From positions 1,843,001-1,907,000 of the forward strand of contig JARFIW010000999.1 of assembly GCA_036346225.1 (NCBI GenBank): a DNA stretch of 64,000 bases, given 5' to 3'. The notes under the pieces were generated by a model. That model did not search any database, was not told where the DNA came from, and saw only the letters and a program-made list of their open reading frames with translations. A program made the position numbers and the translations under genes. Shown in pieces: positions 10,421 through 22,832 of this stretch. The stretch is from Platerodrilus igneus. Its lineage: Eukaryota > Arthropoda > Insecta > Coleoptera > Lycidae. Numbering within the stretch: position 1 is the first letter of the stretch; each line of letters opens with the position of its first letter.

Positions 10421-11569
10421 TCAATCGCCCTGAGAATCGGCAGCGATAGAAGTCTTTCGTTTACGGAAAAGGATGTTGTTGACAATGGACCAAGAAGGAT
10501 AACGACTAGGATGTTCAGAGACTTTTTGGAACATGGAGTTATACCAGGGATCAGGAGTAGGTAGAGTTACTTCAAGAGAGGAAATGGCCGAAATAGAAAT
10601 AGGTTCGAGGACCGGGACAGAACGGGAAAGGGTATCAGGAACAACATGATCTTGACCTTTGCGGTGGAGAATAGTGAAATCATATTGTTGGAGGCGGAGA
10701 GACCAACGGGCTAAGCGACCAGAAGGACTTTGAAGTTTGTTGATCCACAGGAGGGAATGGTGATCAGTGATGACAGTGAAATGGGAGCCTTCGACGTAAG
10801 GGCAGAACTTCTCAATCGCCCACAGCACTGCCAGGCACTCCTTTTCAGTAACTGAAAAGTTGCGCTCAGGCTTGGACAGTGAACGACTGATATAGCTGAC
10901 GACCTTCTCGCCTTCGGGGGAGGTTTGACTAAGGATCGCACCCAAACCGAAGTGGGAGGCATCTGTTTGAATGGTGAAGGGTAAGGAAAAGTTAGGGCAG
11001 GAAAGTATAGGAGCGGAAACTAAATGTTGTTTAAGGGAGAGGAAGGCAGATTGACAGTCAGGAGTCCAAGAAAAGGGAACATTCTTACGAGTAAGATTAG
11101 AAAGGGGAGAAGTAAGGGTAGCAAAATTGGAAATAAAACGTCGGTACCAACTGGCCATGCCAATTAGGCGACGGACCTCAGAAACGGAGGTAGGAGGAGG
11201 GATGTTTAGGATAGCAGAAATTTTGTCGGGATCGACAAGGAGACCATCGCGGTTAACGACGTAACCGAGATAGCCGAGTTCGGGAAGACAGAAATGACAC
11301 TTATCCTGACGGAGGGTGAGGCCAGCAGTAAAAATACGGGAAAGAACTAAGTCAAGAACTCGGATGTGTTCATCGAAGGAAGAGGTAGCTATAATAATGT
11401 CATCGAGATATGCAAAACAGAACTGTTCCAGGTCAGAACCGATGACCTGATCGATAAGGCGTTGGAAGGTGGCAAAAGAATTATGAAGGCTGAAGGGCAT
11501 TCTGCAAAATTGAAATAAACCTCGATGAGGGACAGTGAAGGCGGTAATGGGTTTGGACTCGGGGGACAA
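10421..11569 (-). pseudogene. gypsy reverse transcriptase palm to RNase H
   Basis: One long open frame carries the RT palm (FCRMPFSLHNSFATFQ, then the catalytic FAYLDDIIIA) and thumb (MASWYRRFISNF), followed by RNase H with QTDASHFGLGAIL, the EKECLAVLWAIEKF helix and VITDHHSLLWI. These motifs place it in Ty3/gypsy. The N-terminal RT fingers are in the neighbouring frame at 11570-11760. It is about 380 residues without a stop, so the decay of the element is fairly recent or its frames broke by few events. Confidence 0.93.
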
Positions 11570-12537
11570 GGGGATTTGCCAGTAAGCGGAACGGATATCT
11601 AAGGATGAAAGGTAGCGAGCATCGCGGAGACGGTCAAGGATGGTGGCAATATAAGGAAGCGGATAGGCATCTCTTTGGGTGACTTGGTTGACCTTCCGGA
11701 AATCAATACAGAACCGATAGGAATCGTTTTTTTCTTAGCTAGGACAATGGGGCTGGACCATGGACTAGTAGAAGGTTCGACGACGCCTAAGCGGAGCATC
11801 TCATCGAGTTCTGAATGGGCAACCTTGAGGAGAGGAGGGAAAAGAGGATAATATCGTTGTTTGATGGGCTCGGCGGACGTTCGGATATGGTGTTGTACCA
11901 AGGAAGTACAGCCGAGACCGGGACGTTGTCTGGAGAAAGAGGAGGAAATTAAAGAATCTAAAAGTAGTTGTTGCTCGGAAGAAAGTTCAGAAATAATATG
12001 GATCGGAGCGGGAGTAGTGATGGTCAAGGAAGAAGGAAGAGCAAAAATCCAAAGGTTATCACGAAAGTTTGGGATACACTGCACCGATTTCCAGAAATCA
12101 ATGCCGAGAATAAGCTGGTGAGAGACGTCGGGAATCACAAGGATGTCGAGGGTAGTAACTGAGTCTGGAAGAGCTATGGGGAGGGAAATGAAACCTAATA
12201 TGGCGCATTTTGAATTGTCTGCCAGGCTACAGAAGGACGAAGTATAATTACGAAGGGAGAGGTTTAAGGAACTTAAGCGGCGCCAACCAGGACCACCAAG
12301 GATTGTACGGGTGGCTCCAGAATCTAACAAACCGATAAAGGAAATACCAAAGATATGAACAGTAAGATAGGGACGTTCGTCGCCACGGATGGCAGTACAT
12401 ATAGAATCTAACATAGAACGGGGTTGGCCCACCAGACCAGGAAAGGGAAGATCCGAGGACAGAGATAGAATAGGGTCTTCGCCTCGACTTAAATACCCTA
12501 TCGACGATTTAAAGAATGGCCACATTGACGCGGACAA
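11570..12537 (-). pseudogene. gypsy aspartic protease and RT start
   Basis: The frame 12537-11599 contains a retropepsin-type aspartic protease active site, LLDSGATRTILGG, and a later LILGIDFW segment typical of the second half of the protease. It then enters the RT N-terminus with VEPSTSPWSSPIVLAKKK. There the frame is lost at an A homopolymer (about 11730-11736 on the + strand as T). The RT FCIDFRKVNQVTQRDAYPL block continues in a different frame toward 11570. A one-base slip in the homopolymer would explain this. Confidence 0.88.
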
Positions 12538-13024
12538 TCGCGTCTGGTCACGCCTTTATAACCGCATCCGTAACAGTGTAGGATCTGTGGGTGAGAGCAC
12601 TGGGGTGAAACATGTCCAGTTTTATCACAGTTCCAACAGACGACCTGTTTACTTGTAGTAGGGGTAGCTGGAGTAGTAATAGAAGAAAGATTATTTCTAT
12701 TCGCGGGGGTTGGGTGTGGTTTAGAAAAGTTAGACTCACGAGGTTGGACCAAAGAGGGTAACGAAGGCGGTCGATGACGTAGTCTTCACGTGTTCCGTTG
12801 TGCGTGTTGTAACGTCCTGTTATCAAATTTGTTCTTACGTTCGTCTGTTGCATATTTCCCCAGTATTGTTCTATGAACAGTTGTCTAAATTCAGCGTACG
12901 TCACGTAGTGGTTTTTGATTATGTTATGCCATTTTTTCCCAGCCAATGTTGTACTTACTAATTGTACTTTTGTCAGTTCTGGTTCAGTTTCTACTAACTC
13001 ATCAAGTTTGTCTAAAAATCCCAC
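12498..13024 (-). pseudogene. gypsy gag, nucleocapsid part with zinc knuckles
   Basis: The frame starting at 13024 carries a capsid-like helix-rich region (GFLDKLDELVETEPELTKVQ, then the YAEFRQLFIEQYW block). The overlapping frame 12752-12498 has a CCHC knuckle CWNCDKTGHVSPQC and a second, degenerate CYGCGYKGVTRRDC that lacks the histidine. A frameshift separates the capsid and knuckle parts near 12770. It binds and packages element RNA in functional relatives. Confidence 0.85.
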
Positions 13025-13517
13025 TGGTTGTTATTCCCGTCTCCCTTCAAATCTGGGCAGAGTTTTCTTTCCCAGTTTAAATTGATGTCTGCAGTCTAGT
13101 CCTATATGTGCTATCTCTAATTCATTTAGTTTGTCCTGTAATTGTCGTACATTTTTGTCAACCCTGTGTTTATATACCGTCACGTTTTCTTTAAGTGTGT
13201 TTGTGTCGTCACGATTTTCCTGTATCTGTCCTATTAAATCAGTCTTGGTCTTCGAATTCCTGTCTCGGTGAATCCTAATCGCTTCCCCCATTCTATTGTA
13301 GTTTTTCAGTGTGCTTGTTGTCAATTTCAAGTACCTCACCGCGTATGCTCGTAAATCCACTCACTACATTTTCCTCAACAGCGTCTATCCGTGTCTCCAT
13401 CTCTAGTCTTATCTCGGACCTAAATGATTTAAAAGCGTCTTGTATGGATATTTTGGAACTTTCAACCTTATTCTCCATCGCATCTAACCTTTCCTTGGTC
13501 TCGTCCTGGGATTTCAC
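13025..13517 (-). pseudogene. gypsy gag, coiled-coil region
   Basis: Two overlapping minus-strand frames (13517-13293 and 13360-13031) encode a strongly charged, heptad-like sequence (for example MKSQDETKERLDAMENKVES and LQDKLNELEIAHIGL), consistent with a coiled coil at the front of an insect gypsy gag. The second frame ends at LPRFEGRRE, directly before the capsid frame at 13024. The frame shift falls near 13300-13350. Assignment to gag rests on position and charge pattern. Confidence 0.65.
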
Positions 13518-14203
13518 GACCTCATTTAGCGAACCCTGTATTTGTATTTATGAATTTTCTATTTTCGCCTGTAAACTATATTACACTTATATTCGTGATA
13601 CATTCATATGGTGATAGTTCTTAAAAGTCGGTAATACAGTTAAAAGCCGATAATACAGTTACCAAAGTTTATGAAATACATCGCGCAAGCGCAATGAATA
13701 GGAAAGCAATGCAACGCCCTGGCGGCCGGAAGCGCGAACCTTATTACAGATTTCGCGTTGCCAACTACCATGACGTCATCATTACCCCAAATTATATTGC
13801 GCCATAACCGGAAATATAAAAATTTAAGCAAAAGTTCGTATTCGTGAACAAATTAAACATGGTATTACTTACCCCGGAAATCCGAACGTTCTGCGGGGTT
13901 GAACCAAAGTTGGCCTCTATCAGGGTTCCTCAGGGCTCCATCTCGGAGTAATCAAAGATGGTGACTCATCATCTCGGGTCGTGGAGTCCGTTCAGCCGAA
14001 GGTTGCAAATTACCTACCTCAAGCGACCACTTCACTCGACGAACCAAGGCAAAAGGCCACGTTTCAGAGCGTCACCCAAACCTCTCACCACTTTGTCCCC
14101 ACTCTTTGTCTTTTTCACATCCGCACGAAGTTATTCGTCTACCCCTCTAGTGTCGCACGATCTGCGCAAACTCACTGTGACGTATCGGAAGTACACGCCT
14201 AGT
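13518..14203. other. gypsy gag interior or insertion, not resolved
   Basis: This stretch lies between the gag start at 14542-14204 and the coiled-coil region. It contains a locally GC-richer part (about 13690-13760) and no convincing long frame on the minus strand. It may be a decayed part of gag or an inserted fragment. Confidence 0.4.
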
Positions 14204-14542
14204 TTATTTAAAATTCCCGCGCATCGCGTCTTTTGAAATTATGGCGCGAAACTCCCGTACATCAAAACTTAACCTAGAAACAATGTTTAAGTGCCGATTT
14301 GGCAGGTAACAACTAATTAAAAATCGCATAATGCCCTGGATTCCACATGTCGTTCCCGCCTCTATATCTTCTTCTGTATCAGCACCTTTTTCCACGTCTA
14401 TACGAATCACTTCCGAGTCTAACTGCCTAACGTTGGTTTGTCCGTCTCCCCCAGCGATCATCTTGTCTAATTTTGTTTTCGTCCCTGTTTCCACTCCGTA
14501 TATTCTTCCTGATCTCGTTATCAACCTATCTTTGTCGGACAT
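14204..14542 (-). pseudogene. probable gypsy gag N-terminus
   Basis: An open frame of 112 residues starts MSDKDRLITRSGRIYG about 120 bases downstream of the primer-site-like motif at 14660-14683, exactly where a gag start is expected. The sequence is acidic after residue 45 (VEKGADTEEDIEAG). No domain is recognised. The assignment to gag is an inference from position and orientation. Confidence 0.5.
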
Positions 14543-14659
14543 CCTTTTTATTTAACAATATTCCTTTTTATATGCTTGAAGATAAACTACTGCTACGGGC
14601 CCCACCTAAATCTAGATTTCCCTGTTTAACGTAATTCAAATATACTTTATATTAAATTT

Positions 14660-14683
14660 TTCGAGCCCCATTGTTGGGTGCCA
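14660..14683 (-). promoter_or_regulatory. gypsy primer-binding-site-like motif (tRNA-Lys)
   Basis: The + strand reads TCGAGCCCCATTGTTGGGTG followed by CCA. This is close to the 3' end of tRNA-Lys (GAGCCCCACGTTGGGCGCCA from memory). On the minus strand it is a TGG-initiated PBS placed just upstream of the gag-like start, so the 5' LTR should end at about 14684. Confidence 0.6.
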
Positions 14684-17600
14684 TATCTTGTACATCCAAC
14701 CCTCCTATTGTTGTTTCTTTTATAAGTTTTTGTATAGGACCAAAATATTTCAGTAGAATGTTTCCCAGTATCTCCCACTCTGATCGTCTACCTAAGATTT
14801 TTGCTCCGGCTGCACGTATATGCCTCACACATTCTTTCCCGCACGGACCTCTTTTCTCAGGGTTTAAATTTTGATCTACCAATTTACAACTACCCTCGTC
14901 TGGGTTCTAAAGCCAGGGTAATTTCCGAATGCAAATAACCTGATTATTTTACCACTAACCTTGACTATTTTACAACTCTGGTACGAATGCACCCTTATGT
15001 CACGACTGCCAGTTATGTGTCGTAACGTGTTTTATTACGAGGACTTAGTTTTTTTTCCTTTTGACCTCTTTTATGCTTTTGTAATTCTCAACGTTAAGTT
15101 TCGTTCAATAGCAATCAGAAAACTTAGTACTAAATATTTACCATAATTAAAATCCTGATTCTGTGGACGGCGCCTCACAGGTGATGTGGTCCAACTATCT
15201 TTTCTTATTGGCGGCAACAATAACTTATAGGATTGTGGGTTTTAGTTATATGTCCTTAAATGATCAGTTACAATGACTCTAAACTAACTACAGTGACTAC
15301 GTTAATTGGAAAACAAATACTTATTAAGACTCCTGTCTTCGCGAGGTCTCTACTCCAGCTATCCCTCTTTATGCACTAACAACTGGTGGATGTAAACCGC
15401 TACCTACTATACTTGTTGGTCGGTGAGTCCACACCGATCACTTCCTTACTCTTACGCCCTTTGTAATTTTTCTTCAAGTCTGCTAAACGCTGAATCTTCG
15501 CAACCAACTCTACCTGTTTAATTTTCAGATTTCTCTTCTACTTGTTGGTTGGTGCTTCTGGCTCCTTTTCCTTATTATATGTAGCTACTTGTTGTAGACA
15601 AGCCCAATCACTTCTAGTTTTATTCTTTTAAATAAAACACCAACTTTGTAAAAGGAACTTGAACTTTTATTTTTTAAAAACTTATCTTTTTTACAAAAAA
15701 AATTTCCTTTTGTCCTCTGCTTTTCAAAAAAATTTCTCACATACCGTTTCCATAGCAACATCAACAATAACAAAAAACTAGCCAACTCAATTCCTACATT
15801 CTTTATACATTCTAATAGCTCAATGCCTACTAATTTTTTTATATTACAATTAATACTTGTCACATCATTTCAATTCTACATCAATTATAGATTTCAATCA
15901 TATGGACCAACATTTTACTACACGACTTTCACCACAATTAATAATTAAAACAAGAACAGCCTTAATACTAACTTAATGTCTAAAACAATAAATTTGAATG
16001 GTTACCATACATTTAGAAATAAAAATAACTAGGATTCTGAGTTCTTAACACTTAGTAATCTGTTTGGCTTTTTTAAAAATTATCTACAGGTTTATACAAA
16101 AACTTGTAACAACCTATTAAACGCCGTTGATCTCTGACGACGTTCACCATCAGTAAAAGGTATTTACCAGAAACGTCCTCTAGTTACCATATACTTGAAG
16201 ACCCAACATTGAGAATTTTAAGCACCCTACCTTTTATTATATGCACAACTCAAATAAAACAAGTTAAATAATTCAGTATATCTGACGTGTGTGTTATATC
16301 TACCCCATGTACTATATTGCTATGATAATAGGGTTATTTAGGGGTATATAGGGTCACAAGGGTAGTATACTTCATGTAAACCACACCAAAGTCAGGGAAA
16401 CTAAGCATTTGAATGATAAAAAATCTAAGTTCTCATGTGCAGAACTTCTAACCAAACTTACAGATAAGTTGTTATCAAAAATATAAATATTACATATACA
16501 TTAAAAACAAGATGTCGAATAACTCGAAAACCTTTCGACTTACAGCATTGGTGCTTTGAGAAAATATGTTCAGGAGGTATGGAGCTATGAGAGCTATGAG
16601 AAAATATGCTCAAGAGGTCGATATTAACCTAAAACTTTATTTATTTTTTGCTGGAGTGAAGTTTATCATAGTCAAAATTTCGACTTTAAAGTCGAATAAC
16701 TCGAAAACTAAATGAGATATCCAAAAATGGATAGCATATTGTTAATCAGCGTAAAAAACAGAACAAGATCCATATATCAAATGTTTGTAAAACGAAAAAA
16801 ACGTGCAACTGACGACGGCGGCGACAACGGCGACGTAGCGATCTTATTAACCTAACTTACTTCGTAAGTTTGGTTGAAAATACACAATTCGTTAATTATG
16901 CAAAAAGCAAATATCAAACACACTGCATACAATCTTAAACTAACTTTAGTCAATGAAAAGAAGCTCATTCTTTAATAATTTAACCACATTTAGTAAAATA
17001 AATAATTCTAGACGCAACCCGATTCATTTTAGAAACAGAAATACATTCAGAAACTTTAGATAAATAAAAATTAGAAGTATTTAAAGTCAAACAAACATGA
17101 AACGAATTTATTTAAAATCGACGCATTAATAATCATGCGTACTCACAACAAACTGGTCTTTCAAAACAAATATATTTCAGAACGTAAAGTTAATAAAAAC
17201 GCATCTAACTTACGTCATGTGTTAAAGAATCCCATTATAAAATTTGCCTACGTGATCTTTTAAAAGTAGACTTGACAAATTCGAATAGCACTCAGCATAT
17301 TGGATAAACAAAATATCGAACAGCGTTTGTATACGTGCGGAATTAAAAAAAAATTTGAATAAATTCTTATACAAAATACGAAAACATGATATTAAACGTT
17401 ACAAAGTACCATAGTCAACAAACTCTATATTGTAAAATTTTTATGTCTACGTGATTTGGAAAGCATTGCAACCAAATTTAAGATAGGAAAATTTATGTAA
17501 AATCCGAAAACTTTCATGATAAGACAAGAGTAACGCCTCTACCATGCTCAATCAACAAAGATAGCGAGGTCAGCCAATGATAGCACGTGGAAGGGCTTAC

Positions 17601-18644
17601 CTTTATATATTACATCAAGCGGTTAAGGGTAAGTCTCTACCTAACTAAAGCACAAACTGTACTAGTTTGAATAAAAATACTACGTAAAGTTCAAGTGTGG
17701 AATTAAAACCACAAATTTTAAGTGAAAGTTAATAATTAAAAATTTCAAGTGCGAGTGCGCGTTCAAATATACAAGTTAAATAAAAATTCGCCGTCGACAT
17801 AAGACGGCTCTAAACATATACTGAGAAATTCTCTAAGGGATCTAATGAAATCTAAGGAAACAGAGAAAATCTACTAAAAATATACTGAAAGATTTACGAA
17901 ACGATTCAATAAACAATTCAACAAACAAATTAAATCCAACGTCAAAATCCAATACTACGAGTAACAGGTACAACAAAGGGGAAAATTCTTAATCAAGACG
18001 TCAAGCTGAAAGCAACCCAAAGACACTGGTTAGCAGCACGTAGAGGCAGGATTGGGGGTACGCAGAACTAGACATTTGAAACAGGGACCCAACTTAGAAA
18101 AATACCACGTTAGCGATAATTAATTAATAGCATAAGACTTAAATTTTTTTAAGATTTAAAACTTGCATGTACTTAGATATTTATGTGAAAAGTCATCAAA
18201 AATTTTGATTGATACGTAGAAATTACGAAGGGTCATTGAACGTTCACGAGACTTCCAATATAATACAGAGTTATTTTTGCTAGCTTTATATAATTTTTAA
18301 TAGGGTTATAATTTAGTGGTGAACAGATTTATATTTTTACTTTGATTCAAGGGTTTTAAATAGCAAAGAATAGTACGAAGGTTGTAGAAGTGCAAATTGT
18401 ACATATTTCTTGATTTATTTTACAAATTTTTGGTGATTCAGCTTTTCTTATTTTAGGTACAAAGTGTTAGAGATTAAGGGGGGTAAAAATTTCTCTGTCA
18501 CCGTATAATCGTGCACTCTGTATGGAGTTGAACCGAGCTAGTCGGGGCATAAAACTAATTATGTGAAATTTAAAATTTATTCTAGATTATTTAGGAACAC
18601 AGAGCGGTGGCGGACAGCAAGCAACTGTGCGTTAAATACATCAA

Positions 18645-18647
<3 letters not shown>
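14684..18647. other. 4 kb without recognised genes
   Basis: The first 200 bases include a minus-strand open frame (14882-14652) of unknown nature that overlaps the primer-site motif; the 5' LTR of the gypsy element should lie around here. From 15150 to 18640 there is no coding pattern. Two short words (GTCGAATAACTCGAAAAC near 16512 and 16691) repeat, and a TATATATTA at about 17612 followed by AATAAAAA near 17670 could mark another LTR-like promoter and polyadenylation pair. A GC-richer spot (GACGACGGCGGCGACAACGG) lies near 16812. Confidence 0.4.

Positions 18648-18680
<33 letters not shown>
18648..18680. repeat. (TA)n tract
   Basis: Pure TA run forming the left border of family A copy A2. 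Confidence 0.95.
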
Positions 18681-18683
<3 letters not shown>

Positions 18684-20835
18684 CTGTGAATCCACCAAAA
18701 TCCGGGAACTACGGTTTTCGAATCGAGCCCCACAGATTGTGCGTCAAGAATGCTGTGAAATGTACAAAAAGCTATTAACTTAACTGGTCCGTTGACTTTC
18801 TTCTGTTAATCGCCTCTTTACTCTTTTCCGCCTCGACTGCTCACCAATTAAACCTTCATCCTCATTCATAAAAAAAAAAAAACACATTCCTACCACAAAC
18901 ATCAACGTTAACTCTATTTACATCAATATTCACAATACATTAAAATTTCAAAATTAAAATTCAGCATAAATTTCAGTATCAGAAAATTTCAAGTATAAAT
19001 TTGTTATCATTTTAATGTGCATCCAGAATTAAAGTCCTTGTAGGATGCCTACTAATTAATATAACAATATATGCAGACCTGAGTCTGAGTACAAAGGGAG
19101 CATCTACCACCCCTTTACGTTAATTAACCAGGTTCGTCTAATTGAGCTCAAAGACATACCCAAATTTTCATCATAATCCAGAACATAAATACTAAATACC
19201 CCTTTCTACTTAAACAAGAAAATCTCATCTTAAAATTAAAATTTTATGGTTAGTACAATTTCCCTACTGTCCATTTTAAGTAAATCAATTATGAAGTTAT
19301 TCAACACACACCAACACATCAAAAATCGAACAACAAAGCATAAGTTACCTGAAAGTTACTGCACTAGTGGCTTCAATGTACATCGTTCTTGCTAATTTCA
19401 CCATTCCAACTGGGTTATGTTTACGTCCTCGGATTACTGGTCGCTTTTAAACATTTTCTCTACACCACCATTCATCTAAAGTTGTTTCAGTGCTTTTCCG
19501 GAACTCATTTGTGTATATCTGGAGCTTGTTTTGTGGATCCAGACACGTTTACGAATCATTTAATTATTACCACCCCCGAAAAATAGCAAAGAAATTTATA
19601 CTTCTTTCACAAATATACGCCAAAACTGCCTACTTTTGTGTATTCATTTGTCGTTGCAAATTTGACTAATTGGTACAGTGATACTAAACTTTATTACCTT
19701 GTATCTTCTTTTCTAAGTGCACTAAATTACATTCATTGTAGCACGTAAAGAACAAACTGTTTTAAATCACCAAAATATACGAGCAAACTGTTTAAATTAT
19801 TCTATCAAAATCGGAAAACTAAAAAGCACTGTTTAACGCATTGAATCAATTCGAAAATCTAAGAGAGCTAAACTCATATTAACCCGGGTATATATAATCG
19901 CTTGCCCGTGCGTCGCTTTTGTCCCCAAAACGGACAGTTTCTCGAATTTCGTCATTCTATGTTCCCATCTCGACCGCCTGTGCGTCGGTTCTTATTAAAT
20001 TTGCACTCGCACCAGTTAAATCTCAGAAATTTCGACACGGCTCGCAACGTCTAATTAATTTTTATACAGAAATGTTATTTTTACCTCTCCTGTTTGCCTC
20101 TGATTTTCAACCAATCGCAACCCAGTGACGTTGCTCCACTCACGCCTTTTACTATATGTGTCTCTGTCTTGCGCATATTATCTGTCTCTATCTACCCTGT
20201 TCTTATTGGTGCAAATTGATATTCTTTATTATCGATTATTTCCGTCCATGTGGACTGTGAAATAACCCACCTTATTAGCATTTCCCGTAACTATTAAGCT
20301 ACGGTTTCTCCAGCATTCTCTGTAACCATTTGTTATCTGCAAATTTTACGCGGAACATAAAACATTTAAAAATACGCAGGTGTTCAAACATACTACTTCT
20401 ACGATCTGAATATTATTGGGTTTTTACTAGCTTTTATACATATTATATGTTACTAATGGTCCAATTAACTCCAATTAAAATAATACCCTTTAATTTTTAG
20501 TGACTCCTAATCAAATATTAATTATTATCTGTACATTTTGTTTAATACCGGTTACTTAAAATTGAGTTAATTAATATAAATTTTGCACGTAATTTCCATT
20601 TGTTTCTTTACTCGGAATAATTAAATTACACGTAGAGCATTTTAATACTGCTTCCTTTTTTATAGCAAGCGTCTTGTAAATGATTTAAATCTCTTATTTT
20701 TAATGAAACGAATAAATTTTTATTCTCCACGGTTTTTTTATTAATAACGCGTACCTTTTCCCAAAGCTTCTACACGGTGATTAAAATTATTTGATGTGAT
20801 TATTTAATTTTCTACCCTGGTCTAAATATGAGTAA
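18681..20835 (-). mobile_element. family A LTR-like element, copy A2 (complete)
   Basis: This is a complete copy with both borders: TTGCTGTGA at 18681 after a TA tract, and ATGAGTAAT at 20828-20836 before the next TA tract. A primer-site-like ATCGAGCCCCACAGATTG lies at about 18722, followed by a second AATGCTGTGA end at 18749. Read on the minus strand, a TATATA box near 19890 precedes an AATAAA near 19690, giving U3, R and U5 of about 950, 200 and 1000 bases. No gene was seen inside. Confidence 0.72.
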
Positions 20836-20856
20836 TAATATATATATATATATATA
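20836..20856. repeat. (TA)n tract
   Basis: Short TA run shared by copies A2 and A3. Confidence 0.9.
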
Positions 20857-22783
20857 TTGCTGTGAAACCTCTTGAATCACCTGGTCCGTTGATTTTCTTC
20901 TGTTAATCGCCTCGGCTGCTCCTCTAGATAGCTTTCATCCTCATACATAAAAAAAACACATTCCTACCACAAACATCAACGTTAACTCTATTTACATCAA
21001 TATTCAGAATACATTAAATTTTCAAATTAAATTTCAGCATAAAATTCAGTTTTAAAAGAATTTCAAAATTAATTTTATTATCACTTTAACGTGCATCCAG
21101 AATTAAAGTCCTTGTTGGATGCCTACTAATTAATATAACAATATAAGCAGACCGGAGTCTGAGTATAAAGGAGCATCTACCACCCTTTACGTTAATTAAC
21201 CCGGTTTGTCTAATTGAGCTCAAAGACATACCCAAATTTTCATCATATTCCCAAACATCAAAACCAAAATACCCCTTTTTACTTAAACAAGCAAATTTCA
21301 CCTTAAAATTAAAATATTATTGTTAGTACCATTTCACTACTGTCCATTTTGAGTAAATCAATTATAAAGTTATTCAACACACACAAAAATCTCAAAGTTC
21401 AAACAAAATAGTATAATTTACCTGAAGGTTACTTGCACTCGTAGCTTCAATGTACATCGTCCCTTTTGTTAATCACACCATTCCAACTGGGTTATATTTA
21501 CGGCTTCTGATTCTCAACGCTTTAAAAATTTTCTCCATCACCATTTATTTAAAGTTGTTTCAGGGTTTTTCCGGAACTCATCTGTGTATATCTGACCCTT
21601 GTTTGGTGGATCCAGACACGTTTTTGAACCATTTAATTATTAACACCCCTTGTATCTAAGTGCACTGAAGTACATTCATGTTAGCACGTACAGAATAAAC
21701 TGTTTTACATCACCAAAATATAAGAGCAAACTTTAAATTATTCTATCACACTAAAAAAACACTGTTTAACGCGTTGAATCAAGTCGCAGATGTAAGAGAG
21801 CTTGTTCATATTAACCTCCGTATATATAGCGGATAGCCGGCACGTCGCTTTTGTCCTCAAAACAGACAATTCTTAAGAATTTCTCATGCTATGTTCCCAT
21901 TCCGTCGCTCGCACGTCGGTTTTTACGAATTTTGTACTCGCCCCAATTAAATCTCAGAAATTTCAACACGGCACGCAATGTCTGGAAATAACTAATTGAC
22001 TTTTATGCAGAAATCGTTGTTTCTACCTCTGATATTTGCATCCTATTTTCAACCAATTGTGACCCTCGTGACGTTGCTTAAATCACGCCTTTACTATATG
22101 TGTCTCGGTCTTGTGCATATTATCTGTCTCTATCTAACCTGTTTTTATTGATGCAAATTGATATTCTTTATTATCGATTAATTTAGTCCATGTGGAGTGT
22201 GAAATATCCCACCTTTAGCATTTCTCGTGACTATTAAGCTACGGTTTCTCCAAGATTCTTTGAAACCATTTGTTATCTGCAAAATTTTCGCCGTACATGA
22301 CATTTAAACTACGCAGGTGTTCAAACATAATATTAATTCTCAGAGCTTTATTTTCTGGTATTATAATCTTGGATTTTCACAGACTTTTATGCTTATTATT
22401 AATAATGGTTTAATTACCTCCAATTAAAATTGACTTCTATCCTTTCATTTTAGCGAATACAAGTTAAATATTAATTATTATGTGTACACTTTGTTTTACT
22501 ACCGGTTACTTAAAATAGGGTTAATTAATATAAATTTTGCATGTAATTTCCATTTGTTTCTTTCCTCGGAATAATTAAATTACACGCAGAGCTTTTTAAT
22601 ACTGTTTCTTTTGATATAAAGCGTCTTGTATATGATTTGAATCTCTTATTTTTACTGAAACGAATGAATTTTTATTCTCCACGGTGTTTTAATAAAGCGT
22701 ATTATCTAATAAAATTCCTTATACACGGTGATTAAAATTATTTTATGTAATTCATTAATTTTCTACCCTGTTCTAAATATGAG

Positions 22784-22786
<3 letters not shown>
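20857..22786 (-). mobile_element. family A LTR-like element, copy A3 (complete, no primer site)
   Basis: This is a complete family A copy of about 1.93 kb, from TTGCTGTGA (20857) to ATGAGTAAT (about 22779-22787), between TA tracts. It has no primer-site-like unit at its left end, which is what a true solo LTR would look like. It is compact compared with A2. A TATATATAG box (near 21822) and the usual internal words are present. No gene. Confidence 0.75.

Positions 22787-22826
<40 letters not shown>
22787..22826. repeat. (TA)n tract
   Basis: TA run between family A copy A3 and element D. Confidence 0.95.

Positions 22827-22832
<6 letters not shown>

Larger units (their letters stand above)
9263..14683 (-). 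mobile_element. Ty3/gypsy LTR retrotransposon, broken, minus strand
   Basis: A gypsy-class element is laid out from right to left as primer site (14660-14683), gag (14542-12498), protease, RT, RNase H and integrase (to the pol stop at 9263-9265). The order PR-RT-RH-IN is diagnostic of Ty3/gypsy. There is no env-like frame after integrase. Each gene is broken by frameshifts or stops, so the copy cannot be autonomous. I could not identify matching LTRs by eye; the 5' LTR would lie above 14684, and the 3' side appears truncated near 9250. It lies in the long P450 intron, opposite to the host gene. Confidence 0.9.
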
